From assembly GCF_001543325.1 (NCBI RefSeq), contig NZ_CP013355.1, positions 1,890,001 through 1,954,000 of the forward strand: a stretch of DNA of 64,000 nt, given 5' to 3'. Every line of letters begins with the position of its first letter. Within the stretch, counting starts at the first letter, position 1. Shown in pieces: positions 45,312 through 54,355 of this stretch. The notes under the pieces were generated by a model. The model ran no database searches. It saw only the letters and a program-made list of their open reading frames with translations, and had not been told where the DNA came from. This DNA is from Lutibacter profundi. GTDB taxonomy: Bacteria; Bacteroidota; Bacteroidia; Flavobacteriales; Flavobacteriaceae. The position numbers were made by a program, and so were the translations under genes.

Positions 45312-48300
45312 TTGAGTAATTATAAATACATAGAAGAAAAACTTCAAAATTTTATTCAAAAATTTTATGTAAATGAACTTATTAAAGGATTTTTATTATT
45401 TTTTGCTATTGGCTTATTATATTTCATTTTTACACTTCTTATTGAATATTTTTTATGGTTAAAACCATTATTTAGAACACTTTTATTTTGGCTATTTATT
45501 ATAGTTGAATTAGCCTTACTCATTTTTTATGTTGCTTTTCCAATAGTTAAAATAATTGGTCTTAAACAAGGTATTAATAAAACGGAAGCTTCAAAAATTA
45601 TAGGGAATCACTTTCCAGAAGTTAAAGATAAATTACTGAATGTAATTCAGTTGAAAAACAGTAAACACAACTCTGAACTTATTGAAGCTAGTATAGAACA
45701 AAAATCTAGAGAATTAAAACCAATTCCTTTTATACGTGCTGTTGATTTTACAGCCAATAAAAAATATATTAAGTTTACACTAATACCCATAATAATATGG
45801 CTGGCTATTTCCTTAACAGGAAATTCAACAATTTTTAATGATAGTTTTTCTAGAGTAGTTCATTATAAAACACAGTTTACACCTCCAGCGCCCTTTTCTT
45901 TTAATATTTTGAATAAATCTTTACATATAATTCAAGGAGAGCCCTTTACTTTACTTGTTGAAACTAAAGGCAATATTGCACCAAATGAAGTGAACATTAT
46001 TTTTAACAATGAAAATTATTATTTAAAAAATAGAGGCATAGGGAATTTTGAATTTCACTTCCCAGGTGTAAATAAGTCTATTAATTTTTATTTAGAAGCA
46101 AATGGTATAATTTCAAAAACGTATAAAATTACTGTTATCCCTACCCCTATAATTACAAGTTTGAAAATGAAGTTGAACTACCCTAGTTATACTGGTAAGA
46201 ACGATAAAGTTATAAAAAATACTGGCAATACAATTGTTCCTGAAGGCACTAATATTACCTGGCGCGTTGAAACACACCAAACAGACAATGTAACATTCAG
46301 TATTGAGAATAAAAATGAGATTGATTTTATATATAATTCACAAGATTATTTTAGTTACTCAAAACAATTATTAAAATCTATTAATTATAAAATTTCATCG
46401 TCCAACAAACAACTTATTAATTATGAATCATTAAATTTTACGGTGAGGGTTATTCGCGATGAGTACCCTACAATAAATGTTGAATCTGATATTGACTCTA
46501 TTAGTTATGGCTCGGTTCAATTTGTTGGACAATTAGGAGATGATTATGGTTTAAATAAACTCCAATTGGTGTACTATAATAAATCGAATCCTGCACAATT
46601 TAAAAAACATCAAATACATATTCCTAAATCTACATTTACAGATTTTTATTATGTGTTTCCTGAAGGGATATTGATTGAAAAAGGTATTGAATATGAATTC
46701 TATTTTGAGGTTTTTGATAATGATGCCGTTAATGGTAGTAAAAAAACAAAGAGCAAAAAATTTAGATATTACAATAAAACATCAGAAGAACTCAAAGAAG
46801 AATTATTAAACAAACAGAAAGAAGAAATAAGCAATATTTCAAAATCAATAGAAAATTCTAAAAAAGCAACTACGAATCTGGAAAAATTTAATGACCAACT
46901 TCAAAAAAAAGCTACAATAGATTGGAACGATAGAAAAAAATTAGAACAATTTTTAAAGCGCCAAAATCAGTATCAAGAAATGTTTCAAAAGCAAACGAAT
47001 CAATTGAACCAGAACTTGAAAGAACTTCCAGTAAATAAAGATTTACAAGAAAAAAAAGAAGCACTGCAAAAACGTATTGAAGAAACAAAAAAATTAGCTG
47101 AACAAAACAACATATTAAATGAACTCAATGAGTTGTCAAAAAAATTAGAAAAAGAAGATTTGATAAAAAAATTAAAAGAGTTTACTAAGAAAAACAAACA
47201 CAATCAAAAAAGTTTAAAACGTATTTTAGAACTAACGAAGCGTTTTTATGTAGAGCAAAAGGCAAATCAAATTGCCGAAAAATTAAACCAGTTAGCCCAT
47301 AAGCAAGATACTTTATCAACTCAAAATGATAGAGAGAATATGATAGAAAGACAGCAGGAAATTAAAATGGGATTTGAGAATATAAAAAAAGAAATTGTTG
47401 GTTTAAAGAAGCAGAATAACAATTTAGAACGTCCAATGAATTTGCCAAAAAATAAACAACATGTTAATGATATTGATAAGGAGTTAGAAAAGGTAAAAAG
47501 TAAATTATCAAAACAAGAAAATAACAATGCAAAAAAAAATCAGAGAGCTGCTGCAAAAAAAATGAAGAAATTAAGTCAGTATTTTGAGCAATCTATGAGT
47601 GCAATGGAAGGAGAGCAATTAGATGAAAATATAGATGATTTAAGAAAGATAGTAGAAAATTTAATTGAGTTCTCATTTCAGCAAGAAAAACTACTTAATA
47701 ATTTCTCTAAAATTGATAATGACCACCCAGAATACCCCAATTATTTAAAAAGGCAATATGTGTTAAAAGAATATTTTGAACATATTGATGACAGTCTATA
47801 TGTGCTGTCCTTACGTTTGGTTAAAATGGGTAGTTCTATTCAAAAAGAAGTATCTAATGTATATTATTATATTGATAAATCTTTATCAAATTTTTCTGAA
47901 AATAACACAGAAAAAGGTGTTTCTGACGAGCATTTTACCCTTACTTCCGTAAATAATTTAGCCAATCAATTAAGTAATTTATTAGAAAGTTTAATGAATG
48001 CTACACCCAGTATGGGAAAAGGGAAAGGCGGTTCGCAAGAGTTTAGTTTACCTGATATTATTAAAAAACAAGGTGAGTTGTCTGATAAAATGAAGGAAGG
48101 AATGAAGAAGGGTGAAAAAGAAGGAGAAAAAAACGGTAAATCATTCGGTAATAAAGGAGAACAATCTGATGAACAGCGTAAGGGTGAACTTTATCAAATT
48201 TATAAAGAACAAGAATTACTTAGGCTAGCATTAGCAGAATTATTACGAAAAAATGCTAAAAAGGATGCAGGGTTCAGAAAGGCTGTGAAAAAAATGGAGG

Positions 48301-48623
48301 AATTGGAAAAAGAACTTTTAGATCGTGGGTTTTCTAAAAAGTTACTTGAAAATATACAACAGTTAAATTATGAATTGTTAAAGCTAGACAATGCAACTTT
48401 AGAGCAAAGGGAGCAATTACAGCGTAAATCTAAAACAAATAAAGAAGATTATCAACAGCGAGTAATTAATAAACTAAAACTTCAAAGTCTGTATTTTAAT
48501 TATAATGAAATATTAAACAGACAATCATTACCTTTGCAAACTATTTATAAAAAGAAGGTGTTAGAGTATTTTAATAAATCTATTAAATCAAATGATTCAA
48601 TTCAATTACGAAACAAATTTTAA
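45312..48623 (+). CDS. DUF4175 family membrane-anchored coiled-coil protein
   Basis: A 1103-residue protein typical of Flavobacteriia. Three hydrophobic segments near the N-terminus (about 22-44, 52-78 and 155-172) anchor it. A beta-rich extracytoplasmic region follows (about 190-490). A very long charged coiled coil (about 490-800, for example QLQKKATIDWNDRKKLEQFL) and a Gly/Lys-rich linker (GKGKGGSQEF, GEKEGEKNGKS) precede a helical end. Its function is not known to me. The start codon is TTG 45312. The 3' end overlaps ybeY by 32 bases, implying translational coupling. Confidence 0.85.
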   Translation: MSNYKYIEEKLQNFIQKFYVNELIKGFLLFFAIGLLYFIFTLLIEYFLWLKPLFRTLLFWLFIIVELALLIFYVAFPIVKIIGLKQGINKTEASKIIGNHFPEVKDKLLNVIQLKNSKHNSELIEASIEQKSRELKPIPFIRAVDFTANKKYIKFTLIPIIIWLAISLTGNSTIFNDSFSRVVHYKTQFTPPAPFSFNILNKSLHIIQGEPFTLLVETKGNIAPNEVNIIFNNENYYLKNRGIGNFEFHFPGVNKSINFYLEANGIISKTYKITVIPTPIITSLKMKLNYPSYTGKNDKVIKNTGNTIVPEGTNITWRVETHQTDNVTFSIENKNEIDFIYNSQDYFSYSKQLLKSINYKISSSNKQLINYESLNFTVRVIRDEYPTINVESDIDSISYGSVQFVGQLGDDYGLNKLQLVYYNKSNPAQFKKHQIHIPKSTFTDFYYVFPEGILIEKGIEYEFYFEVFDNDAVNGSKKTKSKKFRYYNKTSEELKEELLNKQKEEISNISKSIENSKKATTNLEKFNDQLQKKATIDWNDRKKLEQFLKRQNQYQEMFQKQTNQLNQNLKELPVNKDLQEKKEALQKRIEETKKLAEQNNILNELNELSKKLEKEDLIKKLKEFTKKNKHNQKSLKRILELTKRFYVEQKANQIAEKLNQLAHKQDTLSTQNDRENMIERQQEIKMGFENIKKEIVGLKKQNNNLERPMNLPKNKQHVNDIDKELEKVKSKLSKQENNNAKKNQRAAAKKMKKLSQYFEQSMSAMEGEQLDENIDDLRKIVENLIEFSFQQEKLLNNFSKIDNDHPEYPNYLKRQYVLKEYFEHIDDSLYVLSLRLVKMGSSIQKEVSNVYYYIDKSLSNFSENNTEKGVSDEHFTLTSVNNLANQLSNLLESLMNATPSMGKGKGGSQEFSLPDIIKKQGELSDKMKEGMKKGEKEGEKNGKSFGNKGEQSDEQRKGELYQIYKEQELLRLALAELLRKNAKKDAGFRKAVKKMEELEKELLDRGFSKKLLENIQQLNYELLKLDNATLEQREQLQRKSKTNKEDYQQRVINKLKLQSLYFNYNEILNRQSLPLQTIYKKKVLEYFNKSIKSNDSIQLRNKF

Positions 48624-49005
48624 ATTAGAAAACGAAGATATTCTAAAAAAATGGATTTCTAGGTGTATTGAATTTCACGGTTTTAAAGAAGGAGAATTGA
48701 ATTATATTTTTTGTGATGACGAATATTTACTAAAATTAAATATTGAATTTTTAAATCATGATACACTTACTGATATTCTTAGCTTTGATTACACTTTAGG
48801 AAAATTAATAGAAGGTGATATTTTTATTTCAATTGAAAGAGTTAAAGAAAATGCTAAAAAATTTAATCAACTAATTGATAATGAGTTAAATAGAGTTATT
48901 ATACATGGTGTTTTACACTTTATAGGTTATTCTGATAAAACAGCTGAAGAAAAAGAAATAATGCGAAGCGAAGAGAATAAATGTTTAGCATTATTAAAAC
49001 ACTAA
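48592..49005 (+). CDS. ybeY: Endoribonuclease YbeY, rRNA maturation factor
   Basis: A 137-residue metal-dependent RNase acting in 16S rRNA 3' maturation and ribosome quality control. The zinc motif reads HGVLHFIGYSD; the first two His are kept, while the third ligand (His in the E. coli HxxxHxxGYDH form) is Asp here. LTDILSFDY and GDIFISIERVKENA are also family blocks. Its ATG lies within the end of the DUF4175 gene. The stop is followed by a parS-like palindrome and mnmG. Confidence 0.94.
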   Translation: MIQFNYETNFKLENEDILKKWISRCIEFHGFKEGELNYIFCDDEYLLKLNIEFLNHDTLTDILSFDYTLGKLIEGDIFISIERVKENAKKFNQLIDNELNRVIIHGVLHFIGYSDKTAEEKEIMRSEENKCLALLKH

Positions 49006-49009
49006 CAAA

Positions 49010-49025
49010 CGTTCCACGTGGAACA
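49010..49025. promoter_or_regulatory. parS-like centromere site (left of mnmG)
   Basis: GTTCCACGTGGAAC (49011-49024) is a perfect 14-bp palindrome of the ParB-binding parS type (general form TGTTNCACGTGNAACA). Its outer pair is C/A instead of T/A. It lies in the ybeY-mnmG gap. Confidence 0.8.
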
Positions 49026-49038
49026 AAACAAATAAATT

Positions 49039-50910
49039 ATGTTTACTACTGTATATGATGTTATTGTAATTGGAGGCGGTCATGCTGGTAGCGAGGCTGC
49101 CGCGGCAAGTGCCAATATGGGATGTAAAACATTATTGATTACCATGAGTTTGCAAAACATAGCCCAAATGAGTTGTAATCCTGCTATGGGTGGTATAGCT
49201 AAAGGTCAAATCATTAGAGAAATAGATGCTTTAGGCGGCTATAGTGCTATAGTTACTGACAATACGGCTATTCAGTTTAAAATGCTAAATAAATCCAAAG
49301 GGCCTGCAATGTGGAGTCCTAGAGCTCAAAGTGATCGTATGCGTTTTTCTGAATTTTGGAGGCTAACGCTTGAGAAAATAAATAACATCGATTTTTATCA
49401 AGATAATGTTACAGATTTACTTTTTGATGGAAATAAAATAGCAGGTGTCAAAACATCTTTGGGTGTTACAATTAAATCTAAAACTGTAATTATAACTGCA
49501 GGTACTTTTTTAAATGGACTTATTCATATTGGGGAAAAAACTTTTGGTGGAGGTAGGGCTGGTGAAATTGCTTCTGTTGGTATTACAGAAGCTTTGGTAA
49601 AAGTTGGTTTTGAATCTGGTAGAATGAAAACAGGAACACCTCCAAGGGTTGATGGAAGATCGTTGAACTATTCAAAAATGATTGAGCAGCCTGGAGATGA
49701 TAACCCTGAAAAATTCTCTTACTTATCTAGTACAAAACCTCTAAAGAAACAACGTTCTTGTTATATGAGTTATACATCAAAAGAAGTGCATAATTTATTA
49801 AGAACAGGTTTTGAAAGATCACCTATGTTTAACGGTAGAATTCAAAGTATAGGTCCAAGATATTGTCCTTCAATAGAAGATAAAATTGATAGGTTTGCTA
49901 CTAAAGAACGGCATCAGTTATTTGTTGAGCCCGAAGGGTGGGATACCGCTGAAGTGTATGTAAATGGATTTTCAACTTCTTTACCAGAAGATGTTCAGGA
50001 TAAAGCCTTACGTAAAGTTGCTGGTTTTGAAAACGTGAAGTTTTTCAGATATGGTTATGCTATAGAATATGATTTTTTTCCGCCAACGCAATTGTCACAT
50101 ACACTAGAAACTAAATTAATAAAGAACTTATATTTTGCTGGGCAAATAAATGGCACTACCGGTTATGAAGAGGCAGCAGCTCAAGGTTTAATGGCTGGAA
50201 TTAATGCTGCTTTAAATATTCAGGAAAAACCACCTTTTGTTTTGAAACGAAATGAAGCATATATAGGTGTTTTAATAGATGATTTAATTACAAAAGGAAC
50301 TGAAGAGCCTTATAGAATGTTTACGTCAAGAGCAGAATATAGAACTTTATTAAGGCAAGATAATGCTGATTTACGTCTAACACCTCTGGGTTTTAAACTA
50401 GGTTTGGCTTCACAAGAGAGAATGGATAGGGTTATAGAAAAACAACAAAAAACAGATTTATTTGTAAAATATTTAACAGATACTAGTATTAAACCAGCCG
50501 AGATAAATCCAATTTTAGAAGATAAAAATACTGCTAAAATTTCTCAATCTATGAAGTTATTTAAGATAGCTGCTAGGCCACAATTAAATTTTAATGACCT
50601 TAGAAAATTAACCAAAGTTGAAGCTTTTATTGAGGAAAATAACATTGATAACGAAATAGTTGAACAAACAGAAATTCATGTAAAATATGCGGGTTATATT
50701 GCAAAAGAAAAAAATCAGGCAGATAAGTTAAACAGATTAGAAAATGTTGTTATACCATCAACTTTTGATTATTCTAAAGTAAAATCATTATCCATTGAAG
50801 CTCGTCAAAAGCTTACAAAAATAAAACCCGTAACTATTTCACAAGCAAGTAGAATTAGTGGAGTTTCCCCAAGTGATATTTCTGTTTTGTTGGTTTATAT
50901 GGGAAGATAA
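49039..50910 (+). CDS. mnmG: tRNA uridine-5-carboxymethylaminomethyl modification enzyme MnmG
   Basis: A 623-residue FAD enzyme that with MnmE installs cmnm5 on wobble U34 of several tRNAs. The FAD loop is VIVIGGGHAGSEAA. CNPAMGGIAKGQIIREIDALGG, GTFLNGLIHIGEKTFGGGR and the Cys-containing RYCPSIEDKI are family signatures. NGTTGYEEAAAQGLMAGINAA is in the C-terminal half. Length is standard. It is framed on both sides by parS-like palindromes, the left one in its leader. Confidence 0.98.
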   Translation: MFTTVYDVIVIGGGHAGSEAAAASANMGCKTLLITMSLQNIAQMSCNPAMGGIAKGQIIREIDALGGYSAIVTDNTAIQFKMLNKSKGPAMWSPRAQSDRMRFSEFWRLTLEKINNIDFYQDNVTDLLFDGNKIAGVKTSLGVTIKSKTVIITAGTFLNGLIHIGEKTFGGGRAGEIASVGITEALVKVGFESGRMKTGTPPRVDGRSLNYSKMIEQPGDDNPEKFSYLSSTKPLKKQRSCYMSYTSKEVHNLLRTGFERSPMFNGRIQSIGPRYCPSIEDKIDRFATKERHQLFVEPEGWDTAEVYVNGFSTSLPEDVQDKALRKVAGFENVKFFRYGYAIEYDFFPPTQLSHTLETKLIKNLYFAGQINGTTGYEEAAAQGLMAGINAALNIQEKPPFVLKRNEAYIGVLIDDLITKGTEEPYRMFTSRAEYRTLLRQDNADLRLTPLGFKLGLASQERMDRVIEKQQKTDLFVKYLTDTSIKPAEINPILEDKNTAKISQSMKLFKIAARPQLNFNDLRKLTKVEAFIEENNIDNEIVEQTEIHVKYAGYIAKEKNQADKLNRLENVVIPSTFDYSKVKSLSIEARQKLTKIKPVTISQASRISGVSPSDISVLLVYMGR

Positions 50911-50917
50911 GTTTTGA

Positions 50918-50933
50918 TGTTCCACGTGGAACA
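50918..50933. promoter_or_regulatory. parS-like centromere site (right of mnmG)
   Basis: TGTTCCACGTGGAACA is a perfect 16-bp palindrome matching the parS consensus. It lies 7 bases after the mnmG stop and 31 bases before the methyltransferase start. Confidence 0.85.
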
Positions 50934-50964
50934 GATTAATGATTTTTAAATTAAAGTTTATTAA

Positions 50965-51825
50965 ATGATTACCCAAGAAAAAATTTATTTAACATGTGAA
51001 GACTACACTGTATCAAACAAAAAATTTGATTTGTTATACAATTCAGAATTTGAAATGCTTGAAACTTTTCCAAAACCTGTAGGTAAAGAATTAGCTTCTT
51101 ACTATGAAAGCGAAAACTATATTTCACATACTGATTCTAAAAAATCTTTTATAGATAAGTTATATCAAATTATAAAAGGATACACTTTAACTAAAAAGTT
51201 AAACTTGATAAATTCTTTCAAAACAAAGCAAAAAAACTTATTAGATGTTGGATGCGGAACAGGTGATTTTTTATTGAATTGTAAAAATAACGGATGGAAT
51301 GTAGTAGGAGTAGAACCAAACGAAAACGCGAAACGTTTAGCAGAAACCAAATTAAGCTTTCATAATATTTCAAAGATATATACAGATTTAACAGAAATCA
51401 AAACTAAAAAGTTTGACGTAATAACTTTATGGCACGTGTTAGAACATGTTCCAAATTTAGAAACATATCTTTTAAAAATAAAAGCAATGTTAAAACCCAA
51501 TGGAATTTTAATTGTAGCAGTTCCAAATTTTAAAAGTTATGATGCACTTTATTATAAACAATTTTGGGCGGCTTTTGATGTGCCAAGACATTTGTGGCAT
51601 TTTTCTAAAACAGCTATTCAAAAATTATTTTTTAAACAACAAATGCGTGTTGTAAACATACTTCCAATGAAATTTGATTCTTTTTATGTTTCTTTATTAA
51701 GTGAAAAATATAAAACAGGAAAAAGCAATTTTATGAAAGCTTTTTATGTGGGGTTTGTATCAAATTTAAAAGCATTAAAAACAAAAGAGTATTCTTCGTT
51801 AATTTACATCATAAAAAACAACTAA
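50965..51825 (+). CDS. Class I SAM-dependent methyltransferase
   Basis: A 286-residue protein of the Methyltransf_23/UbiE-like type. Motif I is LLDVGCGTGDFLLNCK, the acidic loop is VVGVEPNENAKRLAE, and FDVITLWHVLEHVPNLETYL is a strong match to the group acting on small molecules or lipids. FDVPRHLWHFSKTAIQKLF is also characteristic. The N-terminal 70 residues may form a substrate lid. Substrate unknown. It follows mnmG in the same direction across the right parS-like site. Confidence 0.85.
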   Translation: MITQEKIYLTCEDYTVSNKKFDLLYNSEFEMLETFPKPVGKELASYYESENYISHTDSKKSFIDKLYQIIKGYTLTKKLNLINSFKTKQKNLLDVGCGTGDFLLNCKNNGWNVVGVEPNENAKRLAETKLSFHNISKIYTDLTEIKTKKFDVITLWHVLEHVPNLETYLLKIKAMLKPNGILIVAVPNFKSYDALYYKQFWAAFDVPRHLWHFSKTAIQKLFFKQQMRVVNILPMKFDSFYVSLLSEKYKTGKSNFMKAFYVGFVSNLKALKTKEYSSLIYIIKNN

Positions 51826-52011
51826 AAACTATTTTAAAGAGATTTAAGAGTGTTTTTACAGATTTTTATAGAGAACTATTGTAAACCCTTAAAATTATCT
51901 TTAACGCGTTATTATAAAGCCGTTTTTTATAAAAAAATATTATTACATCAAGGTAAATAATAAAAAATTCCAATAGTAGTAAATATTAAACTAAACTTGG
52001 ATTTTTGTTTA

Positions 52012-52019
52012 TATATTCG
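52012..52019 (+). promoter_or_regulatory. -7 box for the OmpH-like gene
   Basis: TATATTCG, one base off TAnnTTTG, 32 bases before ATG 52052. Confidence 0.45.
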
Positions 52020-52051
52020 CAGAAATTTTTATCAATTTCAAAACACAAAAT

Positions 52052-52558
52052 ATGAAAAAATTATTAATTGTAATTGTTGCATTTGTATTTGCATCGTGTA
52101 ATCAAACCAAAATAGCTTATATAGATATTGAAGTTTTAATGAAAGATTATGAAGCAACAAAAACATTAGAAATACAAATAAAGGAGAAACAAGAGAAAAT
52201 GACTAAAGAATTAGATAGTATTGCAATGCCCTTTAAATTAAAAGTACAACAGTATTATCAAAAAGCTCAAAACATGTCTGCTCAAAAAAGAGCTCAAATT
52301 GAGCAAGCATTGCAACAAGAACAACAAATTATACAAGCACAACAACAACAAGCATCACAAGTATTGCAACAAGAAAATCAAGAAAACTACAAATCAATTA
52401 CTAAAAAAGTTGATAGCTTGGTTGAAAGTTATGCAAAATCCAATGGTTATCAATTGATTTTTGGAACTTCAGGAAAAGGTACTGTTATGTATGGAGACGA
52501 AGCACTAAACGTTACAAAGGACGTTTTAAAAGTTTTAAACTCAGAATTTTCTAAATAA
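52052..52558 (+). CDS. OmpH/Skp-family lipoprotein
   Basis: A 168-residue periplasmic chaperone-like protein. Unlike E. coli Skp it has a lipoprotein signal with lipobox FASC (Cys 16). The mature part begins IAYIDIEVLMKDYEATKTLE as in OmpH proteins and continues as a glutamine-rich coiled coil (EQALQQEQQIIQAQQQQASQ). It ends with the Skp-type YQLIFGTSGKGTVMYGDEAL. It is likely to hold outer-membrane proteins in transit or act elsewhere in the envelope. Confidence 0.88.
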   Translation: MKKLLIVIVAFVFASCNQTKIAYIDIEVLMKDYEATKTLEIQIKEKQEKMTKELDSIAMPFKLKVQQYYQKAQNMSAQKRAQIEQALQQEQQIIQAQQQQASQVLQQENQENYKSITKKVDSLVESYAKSNGYQLIFGTSGKGTVMYGDEALNVTKDVLKVLNSEFSK

Positions 52559-52590
52559 TTTTATAACCTGTTAATACACAGGTGATTAAA

Positions 52591-52721
52591 GAGGATGTCT
52601 AAAAAGTGTCATTCTGAATGTAAATGAAGAATCTCCTTGAAATTAAACACTTATATATCAAGATGTTGAGATTTTTCACTTTGTTCAAAATGACAAGTAT
52701 AATTGCTTTTCAGACAGCCTC
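52591..52721. mobile_element. 131-bp MITE-like element (copy 2)
   Basis: The same length and about 96% identity as 9505-9635. The terminal repeats GAGGATGTCTAAAAAG and CTTTTCAGACAGCCTC have two mismatches to perfect pairing here. It lies between the convergent OmpH-like gene and the HPF-like gene and is followed by T7, so it may also act as a terminator. Confidence 0.85.
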
Positions 52722-52779
52722 TTTTTTTACGCCAATTTAATTTTAAAACATAGCAATTTAGTGAAAGAATAAATTTCTT

Positions 52780-53109
52780 TTATCTTTTTCTTTTATATTC
52801 GTAATCTTTACGTTCTAGCTCGTATCGCCTTTTAACTGTTTTTTTAAATTCATTGAGTAATTTTGTTACAATGGTAAGAATATCTTTTCCCTCTTCGGCA
52901 ACTATAATTTTCTTACTTTTTAAATTAATTGAAGCACTTACTTTATAGGTAGATGATGAATGATCAAAAATAATTTCAAGTACTAAATCTTTATTATATT
53001 TTTTAAATAATTCATGAAAATAGGCACTTTTTTCTTCACAAATTTGTTCTACTTCATTGCGATAGCTATCTTCAACTTCTTTTAAATTTTTAAGTTTTAA
53101 TTCAATCAT
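52780..53109 (-). CDS. HPF/RaiA-like (S30AE) small protein, tentative
   Basis: A 109-residue basic, helical-tailed protein. The second half (YKVSASINLKSKKIIVAEEG, then DILTIVTKLLNEFKKTVKRR) resembles the beta-strand/long-helix end of ribosome hibernation factors. The first half is more divergent and shorter. If correct it would bind idle 30S subunits under stress. It is 13 bases after the HdeD-like gene, another stress-type gene, consistent with that reading. The assignment is uncertain. Confidence 0.55.
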   Translation of the reverse strand: MIELKLKNLKEVEDSYRNEVEQICEEKSAYFHELFKKYNKDLVLEIIFDHSSSTYKVSASINLKSKKIIVAEEGKDILTIVTKLLNEFKKTVKRRYELERKDYEYKRKR

Positions 53110-53122
53110 AATAGTTAAATTT

Positions 53123-53671
53123 TTAGTAGTTAATATTAACTTTTCTAATTCGAAATCCGAACAGTATGGCTACAACTCCTAGGATTCCCATAGGAATACT
53201 TACGAGATATACAATACTAGCAATGGCAAAAACAGGATTTATTATAATTAACACGCTAAAAATAAGCATAATAACACCAAAAAAAAGTATTAACCACCAC
53301 TCTTTTATTGCCATTTTTTTTAGTATCCATGAAAAAGTTATTTTTGAAATTGCACTAAACATAAGCCAAAAGCCAGTAAAAAATATCAATGCTTCAGCTG
53401 ATAAATGTGGCTGTAGTATAAGAATAACACCTAAAATAGTTTCTAAAATGGCAAACATTAAATTCAATTTCCAGTCCTCAAAAAAATTTCGATTACGAAC
53501 AGCAAAAACAATGTTTGATACCCCGTTAAAAGCAATAAGCCAGCCAAAAAATAATGTTAAAGTAATAAAAGTAGCAACTGGCTGAGATGCTATATAAAAA
53601 GAACTTGTAACCAATAATGCGCCCAAAAGAACAGGTATCCACCAATGTTTAATTTTAGTTGTTAATTCCAT
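53123..53671 (-). CDS. HdeD-family (DUF308) membrane protein
   Basis: A 182-residue inner-membrane protein with six helices grouped as three pairs, the pattern of HdeD (acid-resistance membrane protein, DUF308 repeats). LTLFFGWLIAFNGVSNIVFA and FFTGFWLMFSAISKITFSW are the repeated blocks. The function is not well established outside E. coli acid resistance. It is the first gene of an operon with the HPF-like gene. An imperfect palindrome ATGACAAATTGTCAT lies about 100 bases upstream (53768-53782). Confidence 0.85.
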   Translation of the reverse strand: MELTTKIKHWWIPVLLGALLVTSSFYIASQPVATFITLTLFFGWLIAFNGVSNIVFAVRNRNFFEDWKLNLMFAILETILGVILILQPHLSAEALIFFTGFWLMFSAISKITFSWILKKMAIKEWWLILFFGVIMLIFSVLIIINPVFAIASIVYLVSIPMGILGVVAILFGFRIRKVNINY

Positions 53672-53767
53672 AATTTTTAAATTTTTAAATTATTATTATT
53701 TGTTTCCATTCAATTTTTATTCCACATAAAAAACAAGAAATATTTTCATTAGCCAATTAAAAAAGTA

Positions 53768-53782
53768 ATGACAAATTGTCAT
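53768..53782. promoter_or_regulatory. 15-bp palindrome, possible operator upstream of the HdeD-like gene
   Basis: ATGACAA-A-TTGTCAT is symmetric about its central base. A second short palindrome AACAATTGTT follows near 53794. In this very AT-rich 278-bp gap chance is not excluded. Otherwise the gap 53672-53949 shows no gene. Confidence 0.3.
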
Positions 53783-53949
53783 TTAAAGTAACAAACAATT
53801 GTTAAAAATAATTAAATATAACAAATACAAATGTATTGACCTGAAATTTAGCGATATAACAATATTAATGGTATTTATTTCATTGTAGATGTTATCTTCC
53901 TTTATGGAGTAAGCATCATTTTATAACACAAGAAGAAATATTAAGTACA

Positions 53950-54345
53950 TTAAGTTAATAAATAAATACCAATACTATTTAAAATAAAGTAAACGGTAAT
54001 ATTCATAGCGCCTTGATAATCTTTTGTTAAACGCTGACCAATTAAAAATTGTAATAATGTAATTGCAGAAATTTCTAAACCAATTTTTGCTATGGTTAAA
54101 GAGTTCTCATTAACTAAAAAATAAAGCCCAACTACTAATAAAATTAGAGCTATAATTTCAAATATTAAGATATTTAATAATAAGAGAGGTATTATTTTTC
54201 GAAGTACCGTTTTTTTAAAATGATTTGTATAGTATATAATAGTTCCTTTCCAATCACTTAATTTTTCAGTTACAGATAAGAAATAAGTGATAATAAAAAA
54301 TAATAAAATTAATATTTCTACCGAATGACTATTAAAAAGAGACAT
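53950..54345 (-). CDS. Small four-helix membrane protein after holB
   Basis: A 131-residue hydrophobic protein with four predicted helices (about 9-26, 49-75, 82-104 and 112-129). I see no catalytic residues or named family; the LVVGLYFLVNENSLTIAKIG region resembles DoxX-like folds weakly. It starts 10 bases after holB ends, so the two are co-transcribed. Function unknown. Confidence 0.7.
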   Translation of the reverse strand: MSLFNSHSVEILILLFFIITYFLSVTEKLSDWKGTIIYYTNHFKKTVLRKIIPLLLLNILIFEIIALILLVVGLYFLVNENSLTIAKIGLEISAITLLQFLIGQRLTKDYQGAMNITVYFILNSIGIYLLT

Positions 54346-54355
54346 TTATTAAGAG

